From a virus: a stretch of DNA of 64,000 bases. This document shows positions 34,458-43,842 of the stretch, piece by piece (position 1 is the stretch's first letter; each line of letters begins with the position of its first letter). The stretch covers positions 1 through 64,000 of IMG/VR virus record IMGVR_UViG_3300028399_000005; one strand, 5' to 3'. The notes below the pieces were generated by a model, which saw only the letters and a list, made by a program, of their open reading frames with translations, made no database searches and was not told where the DNA came from. The translations under genes and the position numbers were made by a program.

Positions 34458-35289
34458 CTACCATTCGCCGAGCTCCTTTTCGATCCGCTCCCTCGCCATG
34501 TCGACGTATTCTTGCTTGACGTCGATCCCGATGAACAATGCGCCTCGTCTCACGGCACAGGCGCCGACGGTACCGCTACCCATGAACGGGTCGAGCACTG
34601 TGGCTTCTACCGCAAACTCGCTCCCGCAACCACATGACGGCTCGTAGCGGGCGAGGACTCGTTGTTTCTTGAGACTTTCAAGAATGTTCCTCTTCGTTAC
34701 CGAAGGGTCTTGCGCCAAGTGCTTCTCGTACTCCTTCAAAGCAACACCGCCGTATTTTTCGACGTCTCCGTCGTCTCCCACGATCCGCTTGTATTCGTAA
34801 ACGGGGACGAAGGGCGCCTGGCAGTGCGAGCACACGAACGGCGGTAGCGAGGTCGCCATGATTTTCTCGACGAGTTTCTCGGGGAAAACAGCCACGTGCG
34901 CTCCCTTGTAAGAAGCCGTGGGGATGACCCAAGTGCTCCGTCCGAGGCGCTTAGGCTTCGCAACCAAGGCTTTGCCCTTGTAGTAATACTTCGAACTCAG
35001 CTCTTCGTAGAACGTCGCATAGTAATACTTGGGTTGTTTCACGAACATGGTTACAATTGTTCGAATCAGTTTTCGTTCCGTCGTAGAACACTGGCTCTGT
35101 TCCGTAGGAGCGCAGTCCATAGTACGGTGGCGATGTTACGACGAGGTGCACGTTCTTACCGTCTTTTTTTAGTTTTCTTAATTCTTCCAAGGCGTGCCCA
35201 CGAATGAGTTTCGTTTTTGGGTTTTTCTCAATGCGTAGCCTCGATCTTCGTGAAATCGCTTCTTCCTCTGATAAAAATGGTCTCCCCAT
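34458..35289 (-). CDS. DNA methyltransferase, frameshifted
   Basis: Two minus-strand frames together make one amino-methyltransferase. The N-terminal part (ATG 35289) carries motif [14 protein letters not shown]. The C-terminal part, read one base further on, carries [19 protein letters not shown], a CSHC...CGCG zinc-like insert and motif [13 protein letters not shown]. The join lies near 35040-35060, where the reading must skip one base (+1). There is no homopolymer there, so a real mutation, an error, or recoding are all open. If not corrected, the enzyme is split and probably dead. P2 and a GTTTTTTATTTT box precede it. Confidence 0.8.
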
Positions 35290-35330
35290 GGATAAGAAAA
35301 GAAACAACTAAAAATAAAAAACAAGCGAGG

Positions 35331-35340
35331 CGTTATAACG
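35331..35340 (-). promoter_or_regulatory. P2 palindrome CGTTATAACG
   Basis: Perfect palindrome (GGCGTTATAACGCC extended) upstream of the split methylase. Confidence 0.75.
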
Positions 35341-35358
35341 CCTGCTAAAAAGAGCACA

Positions 35359-36228
35359 CTACTTCTTCGCGTTTTTGACGATTCGCATGAGGTTGTCCTC
35401 GGTCTTGTGCGGATCGTAGGCGACGCGCACGAGCAAAACCCTATTGTTCCGCCATGTTTTTGGAACGACGACGTGCGCCCCGCTCGAGAATTTCTTGACC
35501 TCGGCTTCCTTGATCTCGATGTCGGGGAGCATCTTGTGCCCCCGTTCCTTGAAGTACTTGCGGATCTTCTCATCAACGCCGTCCCGAATGATTGAGGAAA
35601 GCCAGATCCGCACCGCTCGCTCCGTCTCATAGATCGCGTAGAACGCAATGTCGAGGTCGAACACGTCCGTGTAGGCGATCGCTCTCACGATAGGGAGTGA
35701 GTATCGCTTGCTAAGGATGAGCAACGTCATGTCTCGGTAGTTCTTGTCGCCAGAGAATTCCACATAGTCCGCTATCATGCGCTCCAATACTGTGTTCGCA
35801 ATGTTCGGGAAAACGTCGAACCCTATCTCCTTGATGATCTTTTCCACTTTTTCGTAGGCGTGGCGCCTGAAGTCCTCGTAGTACCTCGGCGAGTCCTCGA
35901 GCTTGTTGAGGATCGCAGAGACGAGATCGACCCCCCACGTTTGCAAGAAATTGCCCTCTCCTTCGACGACCATGACTATGTTGCCGTCTTTGTCATAGAC
36001 TTCGAGTTCTCGGCGCCAAGCGTCGAACTTGATAGTTTTTGCATAGACTGGGAGAGTGTATTGCTCGATGAAGTCGTCTTGATCGGCTTCGTCCTCGATA
36101 GTTTCGAGGACGTCCTCAAGCGCCTCGAGGTATATTTTATTGGGGATGTGGAATTTCCTTCCAGACAATTTAGAGTCTCCGAGTCGCATCATGCCTCGCT
36201 TTAGCCATCCCTTCGGATTCTCCATCAT
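35359..36228 (-). CDS. Hypothetical protein, 289 aa
   Basis: Start chosen at ATG 36228, 4 nt after GAGGTGA and overlapping the stop of the upstream gene; the longer frame reading into that gene is rejected. Soluble, mixed alpha/beta, with a basic C-terminus. No motif recognised. P1- and P2-free transcript. Confidence 0.75.
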   Translation of the reverse strand: MMENPKGWLKRGMMRLGDSKLSGRKFHIPNKIYLEALEDVLETIEDEADQDDFIEQYTLPVYAKTIKFDAWRRELEVYDKDGNIVMVVEGEGNFLQTWGVDLVSAILNKLEDSPRYYEDFRRHAYEKVEKIIKEIGFDVFPNIANTVLERMIADYVEFSGDKNYRDMTLLILSKRYSLPIVRAIAYTDVFDLDIAFYAIYETERAVRIWLSSIIRDGVDEKIRKYFKERGHKMLPDIEIKEAEVKKFSSGAHVVVPKTWRNNRVLLVRVAYDPHKTEDNLMRIVKNAKK

Positions 36229-36590
36229 GCATTCACCTCTTTCTTGGGTTGATACCAGAAGCGGAAATAATGCATTAAATATTCGGCAAAAGGCTCTTCC
36301 AAGAACTTTGCAAGCATTTGGTCGAATGACTCTTTTCGCCATTCGATGTTGGCGATTCGTTGTCTGTGAATGTACACCCGTGCGGGGTGCGCTTGCCCGC
36401 AGTGAGCGCACTCAAGCAACGCTGGGACGTAAATGTAGCTTCGACGGAGTTTCGGCGGTGTCGGCACGTAGTCATGGAAGCGGTATACTTGCCTCGTTTT
36501 GCCGAGAAACGTCGTCTTGAGCTCTACAAGCTCGCCTGTCGCCCCGCAAGGGGGCGTAGCTCTGAGTTGAAAAACGTCATAACTCATCAT
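36225..36590 (-). CDS. Hypothetical protein with CxxC, 121 aa
   Basis: Contains CAHCGQAHPARV (about 61), possibly half of a zinc site with an earlier cysteine. Basic and aromatic. A GTTATATATCG box lies about 25-30 nt upstream of the ATG, within an AT-alternating stretch. Co-transcribed with the next gene. Confidence 0.75.
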   Translation of the reverse strand: MMSYDVFQLRATPPCGATGELVELKTTFLGKTRQVYRFHDYVPTPPKLRRSYIYVPALLECAHCGQAHPARVYIHRQRIANIEWRKESFDQMLAKFLEEPFAEYLMHYFRFWYQPKKEVNA

Positions 36591-36685
36591 ATATATGTAT
36601 ATATATGCGATATATAACTATTTTTGTTTATTAAAACAATGGATGAGCTGGGGGTCTCTTCGCGGTTAAGTGGGGTATGTCTTTA

Positions 36686-36734
36686 TCACAACCTTTATAT
36701 AATACTGTTTCCTATATTATATTGAGGAAACATG
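36686..36734 (+). promoter_or_regulatory. P1 promoter with short leader
   Basis: TCACAACCTTTATATAATAC, then CCTATATTATATTGAGGAAA and the ATG; GAGG acts as ribosome site. Confidence 0.8.
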
Positions 36735-37031
36735 TATAAGCGAGCAAAGATCGATTACGGAAAGATTGACGAATTCAACATGAGCCCCGTCGAAGAAATA
36801 ATCATCGACGAGCTCAAGGACTTCGGCTTCGAGACGGCGTACTACGAAGACGCCGTTTTCACGAAGAACGAACGCGGACAGCTCGTCATCCGCGTTCCGA
36901 AATTTAACGAGCTCTATGACTCCAAGAACTTAATCGCCCTCAAACTAATTCAGAAGTTCTTAGAGGACGCACGCATCTACAGCAGGCTCGTCTCAATCCA
37001 AGACGAATTCCAACTCGTCTTCGAACAGTAA
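36732..37031 (+). CDS. Hypothetical protein, 99 aa
   Basis: P1-driven small alpha/beta protein, acidic, no cysteines. It converges on the primase gene, with a T/C-rich stretch (CTTCTCCTTCTTCTTTTCTC) between them. Family not recognised. Confidence 0.8.
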   Translation: MYKRAKIDYGKIDEFNMSPVEEIIIDELKDFGFETAYYEDAVFTKNERGQLVIRVPKFNELYDSKNLIALKLIQKFLEDARIYSRLVSIQDEFQLVFEQ

Positions 37032-37064
37032 TAGCCATACTTCTCCTTCTTCTTTTCTCCGTTT

Positions 37065-38090
37065 TTAGCCCGTTTTTCGCATTCTTTTCAACGCATGCTT
37101 CTTCTCGAGCCACTCGCGGGTCTTACGAACGTGGTACGCCGTAATTTCTTGCTTGAAGTCAAGCCAGCGAAGGTACGAGAAAAGCTCGACGATCTCGTGC
37201 TCCGTCAGCCCCGCTTCGAGAAGGAAAGCCGTTGCGCTCACCCTCGCCTGGTGGTCGGGGTTCAACGCGGAGATCCGTTTCACGAGCGTTTTCGGCATTA
37301 CTCGCCCAAAGAAACGAAGAACAGCTTCTCGAGACGTTTTCTCCTCGAAATCGAGCATTGCTACTTGTTTCTGCTCTAAAGCGACGTTCGAAATCTCGAC
37401 AGAGCGGGTTTCCTCGATTTCGAAAGCGTACCCCTCGTACTCGTTCACGAGCTTTCCCAGCGAGACTTTGCTCCCCGCCCCACACGGCGCGACGAAATCG
37501 TCGATGTCCTCGACGTTCGTCGTGAGAAAATCAATGAAAGAAACAGATTCTTCGATTTGTGTATTCGTCGCCACGTAACAAAAACTGTTCGTGTCGTAGC
37601 GGTACGTCCCTGGGATGCGCGTCAAGCGTCGTAAGTCCCCGTGCACGTGCGGGTCGGCGCTTTCGAGCTCGAGCTTCGCCACGATCCCGTTCTGCGCTTG
37701 CAACACGCTCGAGACCACGCTCGACATGTTCTGGGGGTTCACGAGCACGGGTTCGAGAGAGACATAGACGTGGAATCCTTTCTTCCCCGAGAAAACGACA
37801 AAGTGTTCGACTCCTTGCTCGTGCAACTCCGCGTCGAGCATTTTCATGTCCCGATACGCGCTCGCACCGTCGAGGTCGAAAAAAAGTTTGTCCACGACGA
37901 TCTCGGGGTAGGAATACACAGAAACGAACTTCGGGCTCTTGTGCGGGCTTTTCGCCACGAGCTCAAGGATCTGCTTCTGCGAAGAAACGGGGTATGGTAA
38001 CCTTGCAGGGAAGCCGACTTCCCGCCGTTGTGTTTTCGAAGTTGGAAAAAGCGCCTTGAGGGCGTTCTTGAGGTGTTCCCGCAAGATCAT
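37065..38090 (-). CDS. priS: PriS-type archaeo-eukaryotic primase
   Basis: Makes RNA or DNA primers for PolB. 341 residues from ATG 38090, which overlaps the SprT-like gene and has GAGGTGATGAG upstream. The catalytic DLD is in LFFDLDG (Asp72, Asp74), and SGKKGFHVYV (101-110) is the nucleotide-binding SGxxGxH motif. The C-terminal third is helical. No PriL was found, so it may act alone or with the helicase at 54828. Confidence 0.92.
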   Translation of the reverse strand: MILREHLKNALKALFPTSKTQRREVGFPARLPYPVSSQKQILELVAKSPHKSPKFVSVYSYPEIVVDKLFFDLDGASAYRDMKMLDAELHEQGVEHFVVFSGKKGFHVYVSLEPVLVNPQNMSSVVSSVLQAQNGIVAKLELESADPHVHGDLRRLTRIPGTYRYDTNSFCYVATNTQIEESVSFIDFLTTNVEDIDDFVAPCGAGSKVSLGKLVNEYEGYAFEIEETRSVEISNVALEQKQVAMLDFEEKTSREAVLRFFGRVMPKTLVKRISALNPDHQARVSATAFLLEAGLTEHEIVELFSYLRWLDFKQEITAYHVRKTREWLEKKHALKRMRKTG

Positions 38091-38725
38091 CTCATCACCT
38101 CGACGCGTTGCTTCTTCGAGAGCGCAATGAATTCGGCGAGCCTCTCGCTGAGAAAATGCTCCCAATTGCGGGCAAGACTGTGATATATGATCTTGAAGTC
38201 CCGTCCATGAGCGTCCTTCTTCGGGGTGATATATACGTGTAGCGCGTGAGCAACTTCATGAAGGATCGTGTCGACGATCTCGTACGCTTTTGTTGTAGCG
38301 ATCCTACCACTTTTGAACGAGTTTACGTAGATTTTGATCATTGATTCGGCGGGATCGTTGAAATGTTGACCGTAGTATGGTTTTTTCTCCAAAGAAAACT
38401 CTATCGGGAGCGCCAGGCTGGCCGATCTTACGGCACAAAATCGCGGGTCGTGGAAGAAATGCTCGAACATCGTCATCGCGAAGATTCGGGGGAGCGGGAT
38501 TAGGGCGATTTTTACGAGCGACGGTAGCCGTTCGATCGCCCCGCGAAACTCGATCGCTACTCTTAGCCACTTGAAGGGGAAGAACTCAACGTTGATTGAT
38601 CGCCCGTCGTCGCTTATCTCGATTTTCTCATGATACGGTTCGAACGTTTTTTTCAAGAAGTCCGTCGGTTTTAGCCCGAGTCTTCGTTTCCATTCTTCAT
38701 GTTCGTATGGCGTGAAACACTTCAT
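38087..38725 (-). CDS. SprT-like zinc metalloprotease
   Basis: The motif TILHEVAHALHVYI (HExxH near residue 160) and a following HGRDFK match the SprT/Spartan fold, which degrades proteins crosslinked to DNA or associated with replication. 212 residues. ATG 38725 is preferred: it is about 26 nt past an ATTATTTTTTTATTG box under a P2 element; the TTG at 38749 lies on the box. It shares a transcript with the primase, supporting a replication-linked role. Confidence 0.85.
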   Translation of the reverse strand: MKCFTPYEHEEWKRRLGLKPTDFLKKTFEPYHEKIEISDDGRSINVEFFPFKWLRVAIEFRGAIERLPSLVKIALIPLPRIFAMTMFEHFFHDPRFCAVRSASLALPIEFSLEKKPYYGQHFNDPAESMIKIYVNSFKSGRIATTKAYEIVDTILHEVAHALHVYITPKKDAHGRDFKIIYHSLARNWEHFLSERLAEFIALSKKQRVEVMR

Positions 38726-38765
38726 TGGGCTACGTTTCGTGGCGATCAATAAAAAAATAATCGCT

Positions 38766-38775
38766 CGTTAGAACG
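38766..38775 (-). promoter_or_regulatory. P2 palindrome CGTTAGAACG
   Basis: Upstream of the SprT-primase transcript. Confidence 0.75.
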
Positions 38776-38791
38776 GAAGGGCGGAAATAGC

Positions 38792-39247
38792 TTAGATTGC
38801 GTCGTAAACGACGAATTCCACGAAATTGCTTCCTTCGAGCCTGTGAACCAGTATTGCTGGGTTCTCGATCTTCGCCCTCGCAAAAGCGTCGCTATACATG
38901 AATCGGAACACTTCGAGCAACGCAAAATCAACGACCCGCTTGTATCGTTGGTACAACGTTATGAACATGTCTTTGACGACGTTGATGTCTGGGATGTCGT
39001 GAATGCGCGGTAGCGCAAGAACCTCGAACGAGCTTGGGCGCACCCGAACCTCGCTCTGGAACATGAAGAACATCAAGAGCCAGTCTATGACGAATTTTTT
39101 GTGGTTGAAGACATGCTCTGCTTCTTGCAAGTAGTACAACTGACTGACGGTTCGTATCCCTTCGATCTCGTCCGCAAACTTCTCGTCTATTAGTTTCCTT
39201 ACTTCTTTCTCAATTTCGTCGAGCGATTGAAGTTTCCTTTTTGTCAT
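38792..39247 (-). CDS. Hypothetical protein, 151 aa
   Basis: Helical, with a hydrophobic WLLMFFMF segment at about 56-63 that is too short for a clear membrane helix. P2-driven, single-gene transcript. Family not recognised. Confidence 0.75.
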   Translation of the reverse strand: MTKRKLQSLDEIEKEVRKLIDEKFADEIEGIRTVSQLYYLQEAEHVFNHKKFVIDWLLMFFMFQSEVRVRPSSFEVLALPRIHDIPDINVVKDMFITLYQRYKRVVDFALLEVFRFMYSDAFARAKIENPAILVHRLEGSNFVEFVVYDAI

Positions 39248-39287
39248 ACTTGAAAAAAGCGAGGATATAATAAAAAAGATTGCCCGC

Positions 39288-39297
39288 CGTTCTAACG
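39288..39297 (-). promoter_or_regulatory. P2 palindrome CGTTCTAACG
   Basis: Followed on the minus strand by TTTTTTATTATATCC and the ATG at 39247. Confidence 0.75.
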
Positions 39298-39309
39298 GCG
39301 AGGGCGTTG

Positions 39310-40233
39310 CTACTCTGCCAAAGAAGAAGGATTAGAAGGAGGCAACATGGCTGTGATCTGTGTCGGGGGCAACGTAGCGCCGTTCACGATCTCGCTGTTG
39401 GCCCAGAAACGGATATTGTTAATAGTTTCTTTTTCTTCGTACACAACACCTATAAAATTGAATTCTGGCGCGACAATGGTCTTCAACGCACCTTCTACGT
39501 ATGGTGCCCGTATGAATTCGGAATATGCTATTGGGGGGAAACCAGCGCTTTCACCGAGTTGCTTGAGCTCGCCTGTAGTAACGGTGTGGGCGACTACGTC
39601 GTTTCTGAGGATGCTCTCTTGCGTGATGTTGTAATCCGCGCCGAGAGAGATCTGCCCCTTGAAATCAACACCCAAGATTAGGTTCGCGTTCTTGTTTGGG
39701 AGCCAGGGACTGAAGTCGGCGGACACAACCTCAAAGACGAACCATGGGAATCTCTCGTAAATAGACCTTGGGAGAAGAAATGGTTCTATACGAGTTTGCG
39801 AGAACTTGCTCGGGCGTAGGTCTTCGACGGAGCGCAACGCAACAATGATGTAGCGGTCGGGGCGTTCCGCGTCCGAGATCTTCAAGAATCCTTCTTTTTC
39901 CACTGCGAACTCAATGATCTCTGCGTCCCGCATCGCTTTCTTGAAGAAATCGTAGGCGTCGCTGGTCTTGAAGGCGATGTCTATGCAGTCCCCTTCGAGG
40001 GAGCTGGGATCTTCGGGGGCGTCGAGCTCTATCGGGAACTCGAGGGTCTCGGCGACTTCTTGCGGGGCGAAACCCAAGAGCAAGAGATCCACAAGGTTTG
40101 CGTTCGTCGCGAGGATACCGTTCTTCGTGAGCTTTAGGAGCAACACGGGGTCTCCGATCCTCAAGAACGCCTCGGTTGTGTTGTAGGGTAGCGAGAACCG
40201 CAACCCTTCCAGGGAGAGTTCTTGTTCTATCAT
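39310..40233 (-). CDS. Hypothetical protein, 307 aa
   Basis: Soluble, beta-rich in the second half. ATG 40233 follows a GTTTTTATTTC box; the longer frame into the promoter is rejected. The repeated LLKLTKNGI and DLLLLGFAP segments suggest a globular enzyme or binding protein, but no catalytic motif is recognised. P2-driven. Confidence 0.75.
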   Translation of the reverse strand: MIEQELSLEGLRFSLPYNTTEAFLRIGDPVLLLKLTKNGILATNANLVDLLLLGFAPQEVAETLEFPIELDAPEDPSSLEGDCIDIAFKTSDAYDFFKKAMRDAEIIEFAVEKEGFLKISDAERPDRYIIVALRSVEDLRPSKFSQTRIEPFLLPRSIYERFPWFVFEVVSADFSPWLPNKNANLILGVDFKGQISLGADYNITQESILRNDVVAHTVTTGELKQLGESAGFPPIAYSEFIRAPYVEGALKTIVAPEFNFIGVVYEEKETINNIRFWANSEIVNGATLPPTQITAMLPPSNPSSLAE

Positions 40234-40275
40234 GCGTTTTGTTCTTCCGAGGGGAGAAATAAAAACGCAACGTCC

Positions 40276-40285
40276 CGTTATAACG
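40276..40285 (-). promoter_or_regulatory. P2 palindrome CGTTATAACG
   Basis: Perfect palindrome upstream of the 307-aa gene. Confidence 0.75.
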
Positions 40286-40343
40286 AAGAGACCGAGCGAT
40301 AAAAAGGAAAGGCGGGGAAGGGAGCTCGTCGGCGAGGGTGCGA

Positions 40344-40901
40344 TCAATCGAGTGGCTCAAGGTAGTAGTCCACAACGTGCCCCCCGCTCGGGGTGGCGTT
40401 GTAGCCTACCTTGACAGCATCGGGGTTTTGCGGGGCATTGATGACGGTCTTGTGCGATGTGAACTTCGAGCGGTACGGCTTGATAACGTAGTGCGGAGCG
40501 TCATTTTCGTCGGCGAATCTTGGCTCTCGGACGGAGATGACGGTAACAACGTCGTCGTCGGCAGGCTCTGGCTTGTAGGCGAGGACTTGGTTCTCGCTCA
40601 TTCTCGTGCTCGAACAGACGGTGCTGAGTACTTGCGCTTTCTTGGTGTAGCTTAGGCGGACTTGTTGGTTCACGTAGATCGTTACGGGCACGGCTTCCCC
40701 GCGCATCAGTGCTTCGACTATGCTTTCGTCCTCAAATTTGAAGACTGGCCCAGCTCTGACGGCATAGCCTTGTTTTACATAGTACTTGTTCCCGCTCGCT
40801 TTGACGAGCTCGAGCGACGGGTCGAGCGATAAGACGCAATCGACCCTTCGTTTGGTTCTCTTTGTTTGTTTGGTTCGATTTCTTACTTCATCTATGTTCA
40901 T
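40344..40901 (-). CDS. Hypothetical protein, 185 aa
   Basis: Basic N-terminus (NRTKQTKRTKRR) and a beta-rich body. Its ATG overlaps the preceding stop, with AAAGGTGGTAAAG as ribosome site. Last gene of a three-gene P1 operon that starts at 41751. A C/T-rich tract with CCCCGCC follows the stop as terminator. Family not recognised. Confidence 0.75.
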   Translation of the reverse strand: MNIDEVRNRTKQTKRTKRRVDCVLSLDPSLELVKASGNKYYVKQGYAVRAGPVFKFEDESIVEALMRGEAVPVTIYVNQQVRLSYTKKAQVLSTVCSSTRMSENQVLAYKPEPADDDVVTVISVREPRFADENDAPHYVIKPYRSKFTSHKTVINAPQNPDAVKVGYNATPSGGHVVDYYLEPLD

Positions 40902-41161
40902 TCTTTACCACCTTTTTCTTTTTCCTTGACGAGTTCGTCCGCTTGTTTGATGAAACGGCGGAGTTTCTCGTCGACAGAAGCGTAATACTCGAGTGTTTCT
41001 CTCGAGATTTCGTACGCCTCGTTGGCGTCATCGTTGAGGCTTGCAATAGCCTCGCCGATCTCTTCCTCTGTACCATAAATGTAGTACAGAGTGGCGTCGC
41101 TGAGGACGATCTTGCCGTCCTCAATGGGGTGCTTGCATAGGAACGCTAGTCGTTTACTCAT
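40898..41161 (-). CDS. Hypothetical acidic protein, 87 aa
   Basis: Helical and acidic, ending in KEKEKGGKE. ATG 41161 has AAAGGTGAGT upstream; the longer frame is rejected because it overlaps the upstream gene. Middle gene of the P1 operon. Confidence 0.75.
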   Translation of the reverse strand: MSKRLAFLCKHPIEDGKIVLSDATLYYIYGTEEEIGEAIASLNDDANEAYEISRETLEYYASVDEKLRRFIKQADELVKEKEKGGKE

Positions 41162-41187
41162 TTTCGACTCACCTTTCCGCTCTATCT

Positions 41188-41751
41188 CTAAAACTTGAAA
41201 TAATAGAGGTAGAGGTTGTTCGTCATGGGCACGTGCACGTTTCGGAAGAACACGCGCAAGAACCGCTCGGTTACTCGCGTGCTCATCCCGAGGTGCAACG
41301 CGATGTTCCTTCTCGTGGGGACTCCGTCGAACGACCGAACCCTTTCGAGAAGGCTCACAAAGAAGCCAGGGGACATGCTGGCTGTTGCATGCTCCTTGAT
41401 GGCTTCGATGATCATTTTCTTCCGCCCAGAGTAATTGATTGTAAAAACTCTGGGAGAAAGTTGGTAGTAGCGTGGGTTGTTGCGTAGCATCTTCTTGGCG
41501 GTTACGTGGCTGACTCCCTTCTTCTTCGCGTACCAACTTGCGGAGAAAACGAAGATAGAAGGGATAGAGTGGATCGTCTCGTTGCAGACCTCTGCCCAGC
41601 GGATCTTGAGGTACTGAGCTGAGAGGTAGAACGAACGCGGTATTGTTGAGTAGAAGACCCTATACTGCCTGTTTTTTACTTTTATCGTTTTCACGGGCTC
41701 GCGGTGGCGCTTGTACGCCAGAGTCTGTTTTTCGTCTCGTGGTATGATCAT
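41188..41751 (-). CDS. Possible helix-turn-helix protein, 187 aa
   Basis: First gene of a P1 operon. Basic throughout; residues about 85-95 (VSHVTAKKMLRN) and 145-165 (PTRRNIALHLGMSTRVTERF) look like helix-turn-helix segments. That suggests a DNA-binding regulator made with the P1 set, though no family is recognised. Confidence 0.75.
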   Translation of the reverse strand: MIIPRDEKQTLAYKRHREPVKTIKVKNRQYRVFYSTIPRSFYLSAQYLKIRWAEVCNETIHSIPSIFVFSASWYAKKKGVSHVTAKKMLRNNPRYYQLSPRVFTINYSGRKKMIIEAIKEHATASMSPGFFVSLLERVRSFDGVPTRRNIALHLGMSTRVTERFLRVFFRNVHVPMTNNLYLYYFKF

Positions 41752-41792
41752 CAATTACATTATTACACATTGTATTATTTAAAGGTTGTGGT
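41749..41792 (-). promoter_or_regulatory. P1 promoter, leaderless
   Basis: ACCACAACCTTTAAATAATA, then a TAATGTAATTGATG block. Confidence 0.8.
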
Positions 41793-41813
41793 AATAAGAT
41801 GTTGTCCGCCCGT

Positions 41814-41823
41814 CGTTATAACG
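41814..41823 (+). promoter_or_regulatory. P2 palindrome CGTTATAACG
   Basis: Followed by ATCTTTTATTATC and the ATG at 41863. Confidence 0.75.
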
Positions 41824-41862
41824 GTTCTTCAATCTTTTATTATCGGCGGCGAAAAGATACCC

Positions 41863-43842
41863 ATGAACGAACAAGACGAATCATTCGACCCAGAGAAAGT
41901 AGTAGCGAAAATTCTCGATCTTGCGCCGAAAACAGTCCTCATCATGGGAAAGATCGGCGAGGACGAAAGAAAGGCGCTTGAGCGCCACATCAAGGAAGAA
42001 TTCAAGAAGAGCGCCGAAAAGGAGAACGCCCACGCAGAACTACTCGGTTTCGCGGACTACTACGGACGGCACCAAAAATACGAAAAAACGAAGAAAGCAT
42101 TCGGCGACCGAATCGTCGAAGCCCTTGACAGAATCGCAACAAACCAAATAGTCGACATTCTCGAAGTGTACCGCCCATTGTTGCTCTCGAAATATTACAA
42201 CTTTACGCACTTGAACAAAAAAATAGACGGGAGGATCGCAGACATTCTCGTCCCCACGAATTTCGAGCGAGTCTTTCTATCTACACTGTTCGTCGGCGAA
42301 ATAACGCACTTGGCAACAGGCGCCGAGCTCGTGGGGAGTATTTCCCGTCCAGACCTCGAATTCAAGGCGAAAGAAAGCGATTTCGACGTTCGGGCGTTTT
42401 CCACGCACGAACTCACGTTCGCAACGGCGGTCGGTTTCACGCTCGAAAAAGTGTTCAAGCGTTTGCTCGCACGCGTTACGCAAACGGCGTATGAGAACGA
42501 CGTGCCAAACGTCGTGGCGACCGTTGATCGGTTCGTAGCGTCGATTAAAGGACGAGAACTCTTGCTCGAGCTCGTCGAAGACCCTGGCTTCGACTTGCAA
42601 GTGCGGGAATGGGAGAGCCTCGGAATGCTCGATGAGTCAGTCATCGATCCTCGAGAAGCCGTCCGCGAGCACGCCCTTCAAGAACCGACGGCGTCTTTCC
42701 GAACGTTGTTCTTGCCCTTCGACTCAAGGTTTTTCTCCCGCGAGAACAAACAACGCATGCTCGACCTCTTCGAGCATGATAAAGACGGTGCTGTCCTCGT
42801 CGGCGATAGCTACGTGGCCTTGCGCGTGCTTGCGGATGACGCTACCATTAACAAGAGCTTCGTCCAGACCATTTTCATCGATCCGCCGTTCAACAAGCCG
42901 AACGAGGCGAACTACAAGTATAGCGTCAAGATCGGCGACGACGTCTGGATTGCCATGCTCCGCTCAAGGCTTCGGCTCGCAAGGGAGCTCTTGCACGAGA
43001 CGGGCTCGATCTTCGTTCGATGCGACTATGAGGGCTCTCACTACGTCCACCTTCTTCTCGACGAGATTTTCGGCAAGAAGAATTTCCGCAACGAAATCGT
43101 CGTCAAGCGCTCGAACCGCATCAAGAGCCCGACGTCTCGCTTCTTGTCGTGGCACGACGTTGTGTTCTTCTATGCGAAAAGAGCGGACAGAGCTTTTTTC
43201 AAAGAGCTTGTCGTCGATGAAGAGGCACGCAATGGCTGGCGGGGAATGGACATGCCAGGCGATTCTTACGAGGTCGTCCCCTCGGGGCTCGAGTCATTAT
43301 TCGAGCCGTGGATGCTTGAGAAAGACTCTTATGAACAGACAGTTACTCGTGCGAGGCTGTTCTTCGGAAAACCTATCATGCCCCCGCCAGGGCGCAGATT
43401 CCCTTCCCAAGCAAAAATCAACGAAGAGATCGAGAAGGGCAATATTCGCTTTTCTCGCTCGGGGCGCCCGTTGATCCGCAAGCGTGGCTACAAGGTGCTT
43501 ACCGACGATTGGACGGACATTTTCGGCTACAAGAACCGCTTCGGGTTCACGACGGAGAACAGCGAGGAACTGCTACGACGCGTGATCATGGCAACTTCGA
43601 AGGAAGAGGACGTTGTGCTCGACTTTTTCGCTGGTAGCGGGACGACCCTTGCCGTGGCGCACAAGCTCGGGCGAAAATGGGTCGGCGTAGAAATCAACGA
43701 CCACGCTTTCGAGGTGCTCATCCCCCGCATGAAGAAAGTGCTGTTCTACGACGAAGGAGAGATCAGCTCGTTGAAAGAAGTCAGAGAAAAATACAACAAA
43801 CGCCGAGCTGGCGGGGTCTTCTACTATTACTCTTATGAATAG
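41863..43842 (+). CDS. Type III Mod-like DNA methyltransferase, 659 aa
   Basis: Motif IV is FIDPPFN (about 343) and motif I VLDFFAGSGTTLAVA (about 585), in the beta-class order, as in type III modification (Mod) subunits. Between and before them are large regions that would carry sequence recognition; SIFVRCDYEGSHYVHLLLDEIFG is typical of this group. No Res subunit is nearby. The N-terminal 200 residues are helical and lysine-rich. P2-driven. Its 3' end overlaps the convergent cysH gene by 10 nt. Confidence 0.92.
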   Translation: MNEQDESFDPEKVVAKILDLAPKTVLIMGKIGEDERKALERHIKEEFKKSAEKENAHAELLGFADYYGRHQKYEKTKKAFGDRIVEALDRIATNQIVDILEVYRPLLLSKYYNFTHLNKKIDGRIADILVPTNFERVFLSTLFVGEITHLATGAELVGSISRPDLEFKAKESDFDVRAFSTHELTFATAVGFTLEKVFKRLLARVTQTAYENDVPNVVATVDRFVASIKGRELLLELVEDPGFDLQVREWESLGMLDESVIDPREAVREHALQEPTASFRTLFLPFDSRFFSRENKQRMLDLFEHDKDGAVLVGDSYVALRVLADDATINKSFVQTIFIDPPFNKPNEANYKYSVKIGDDVWIAMLRSRLRLARELLHETGSIFVRCDYEGSHYVHLLLDEIFGKKNFRNEIVVKRSNRIKSPTSRFLSWHDVVFFYAKRADRAFFKELVVDEEARNGWRGMDMPGDSYEVVPSGLESLFEPWMLEKDSYEQTVTRARLFFGKPIMPPPGRRFPSQAKINEEIEKGNIRFSRSGRPLIRKRGYKVLTDDWTDIFGYKNRFGFTTENSEELLRRVIMATSKEEDVVLDFFAGSGTTLAVAHKLGRKWVGVEINDHAFEVLIPRMKKVLFYDEGEISSLKEVREKYNKRRAGGVFYYYSYE

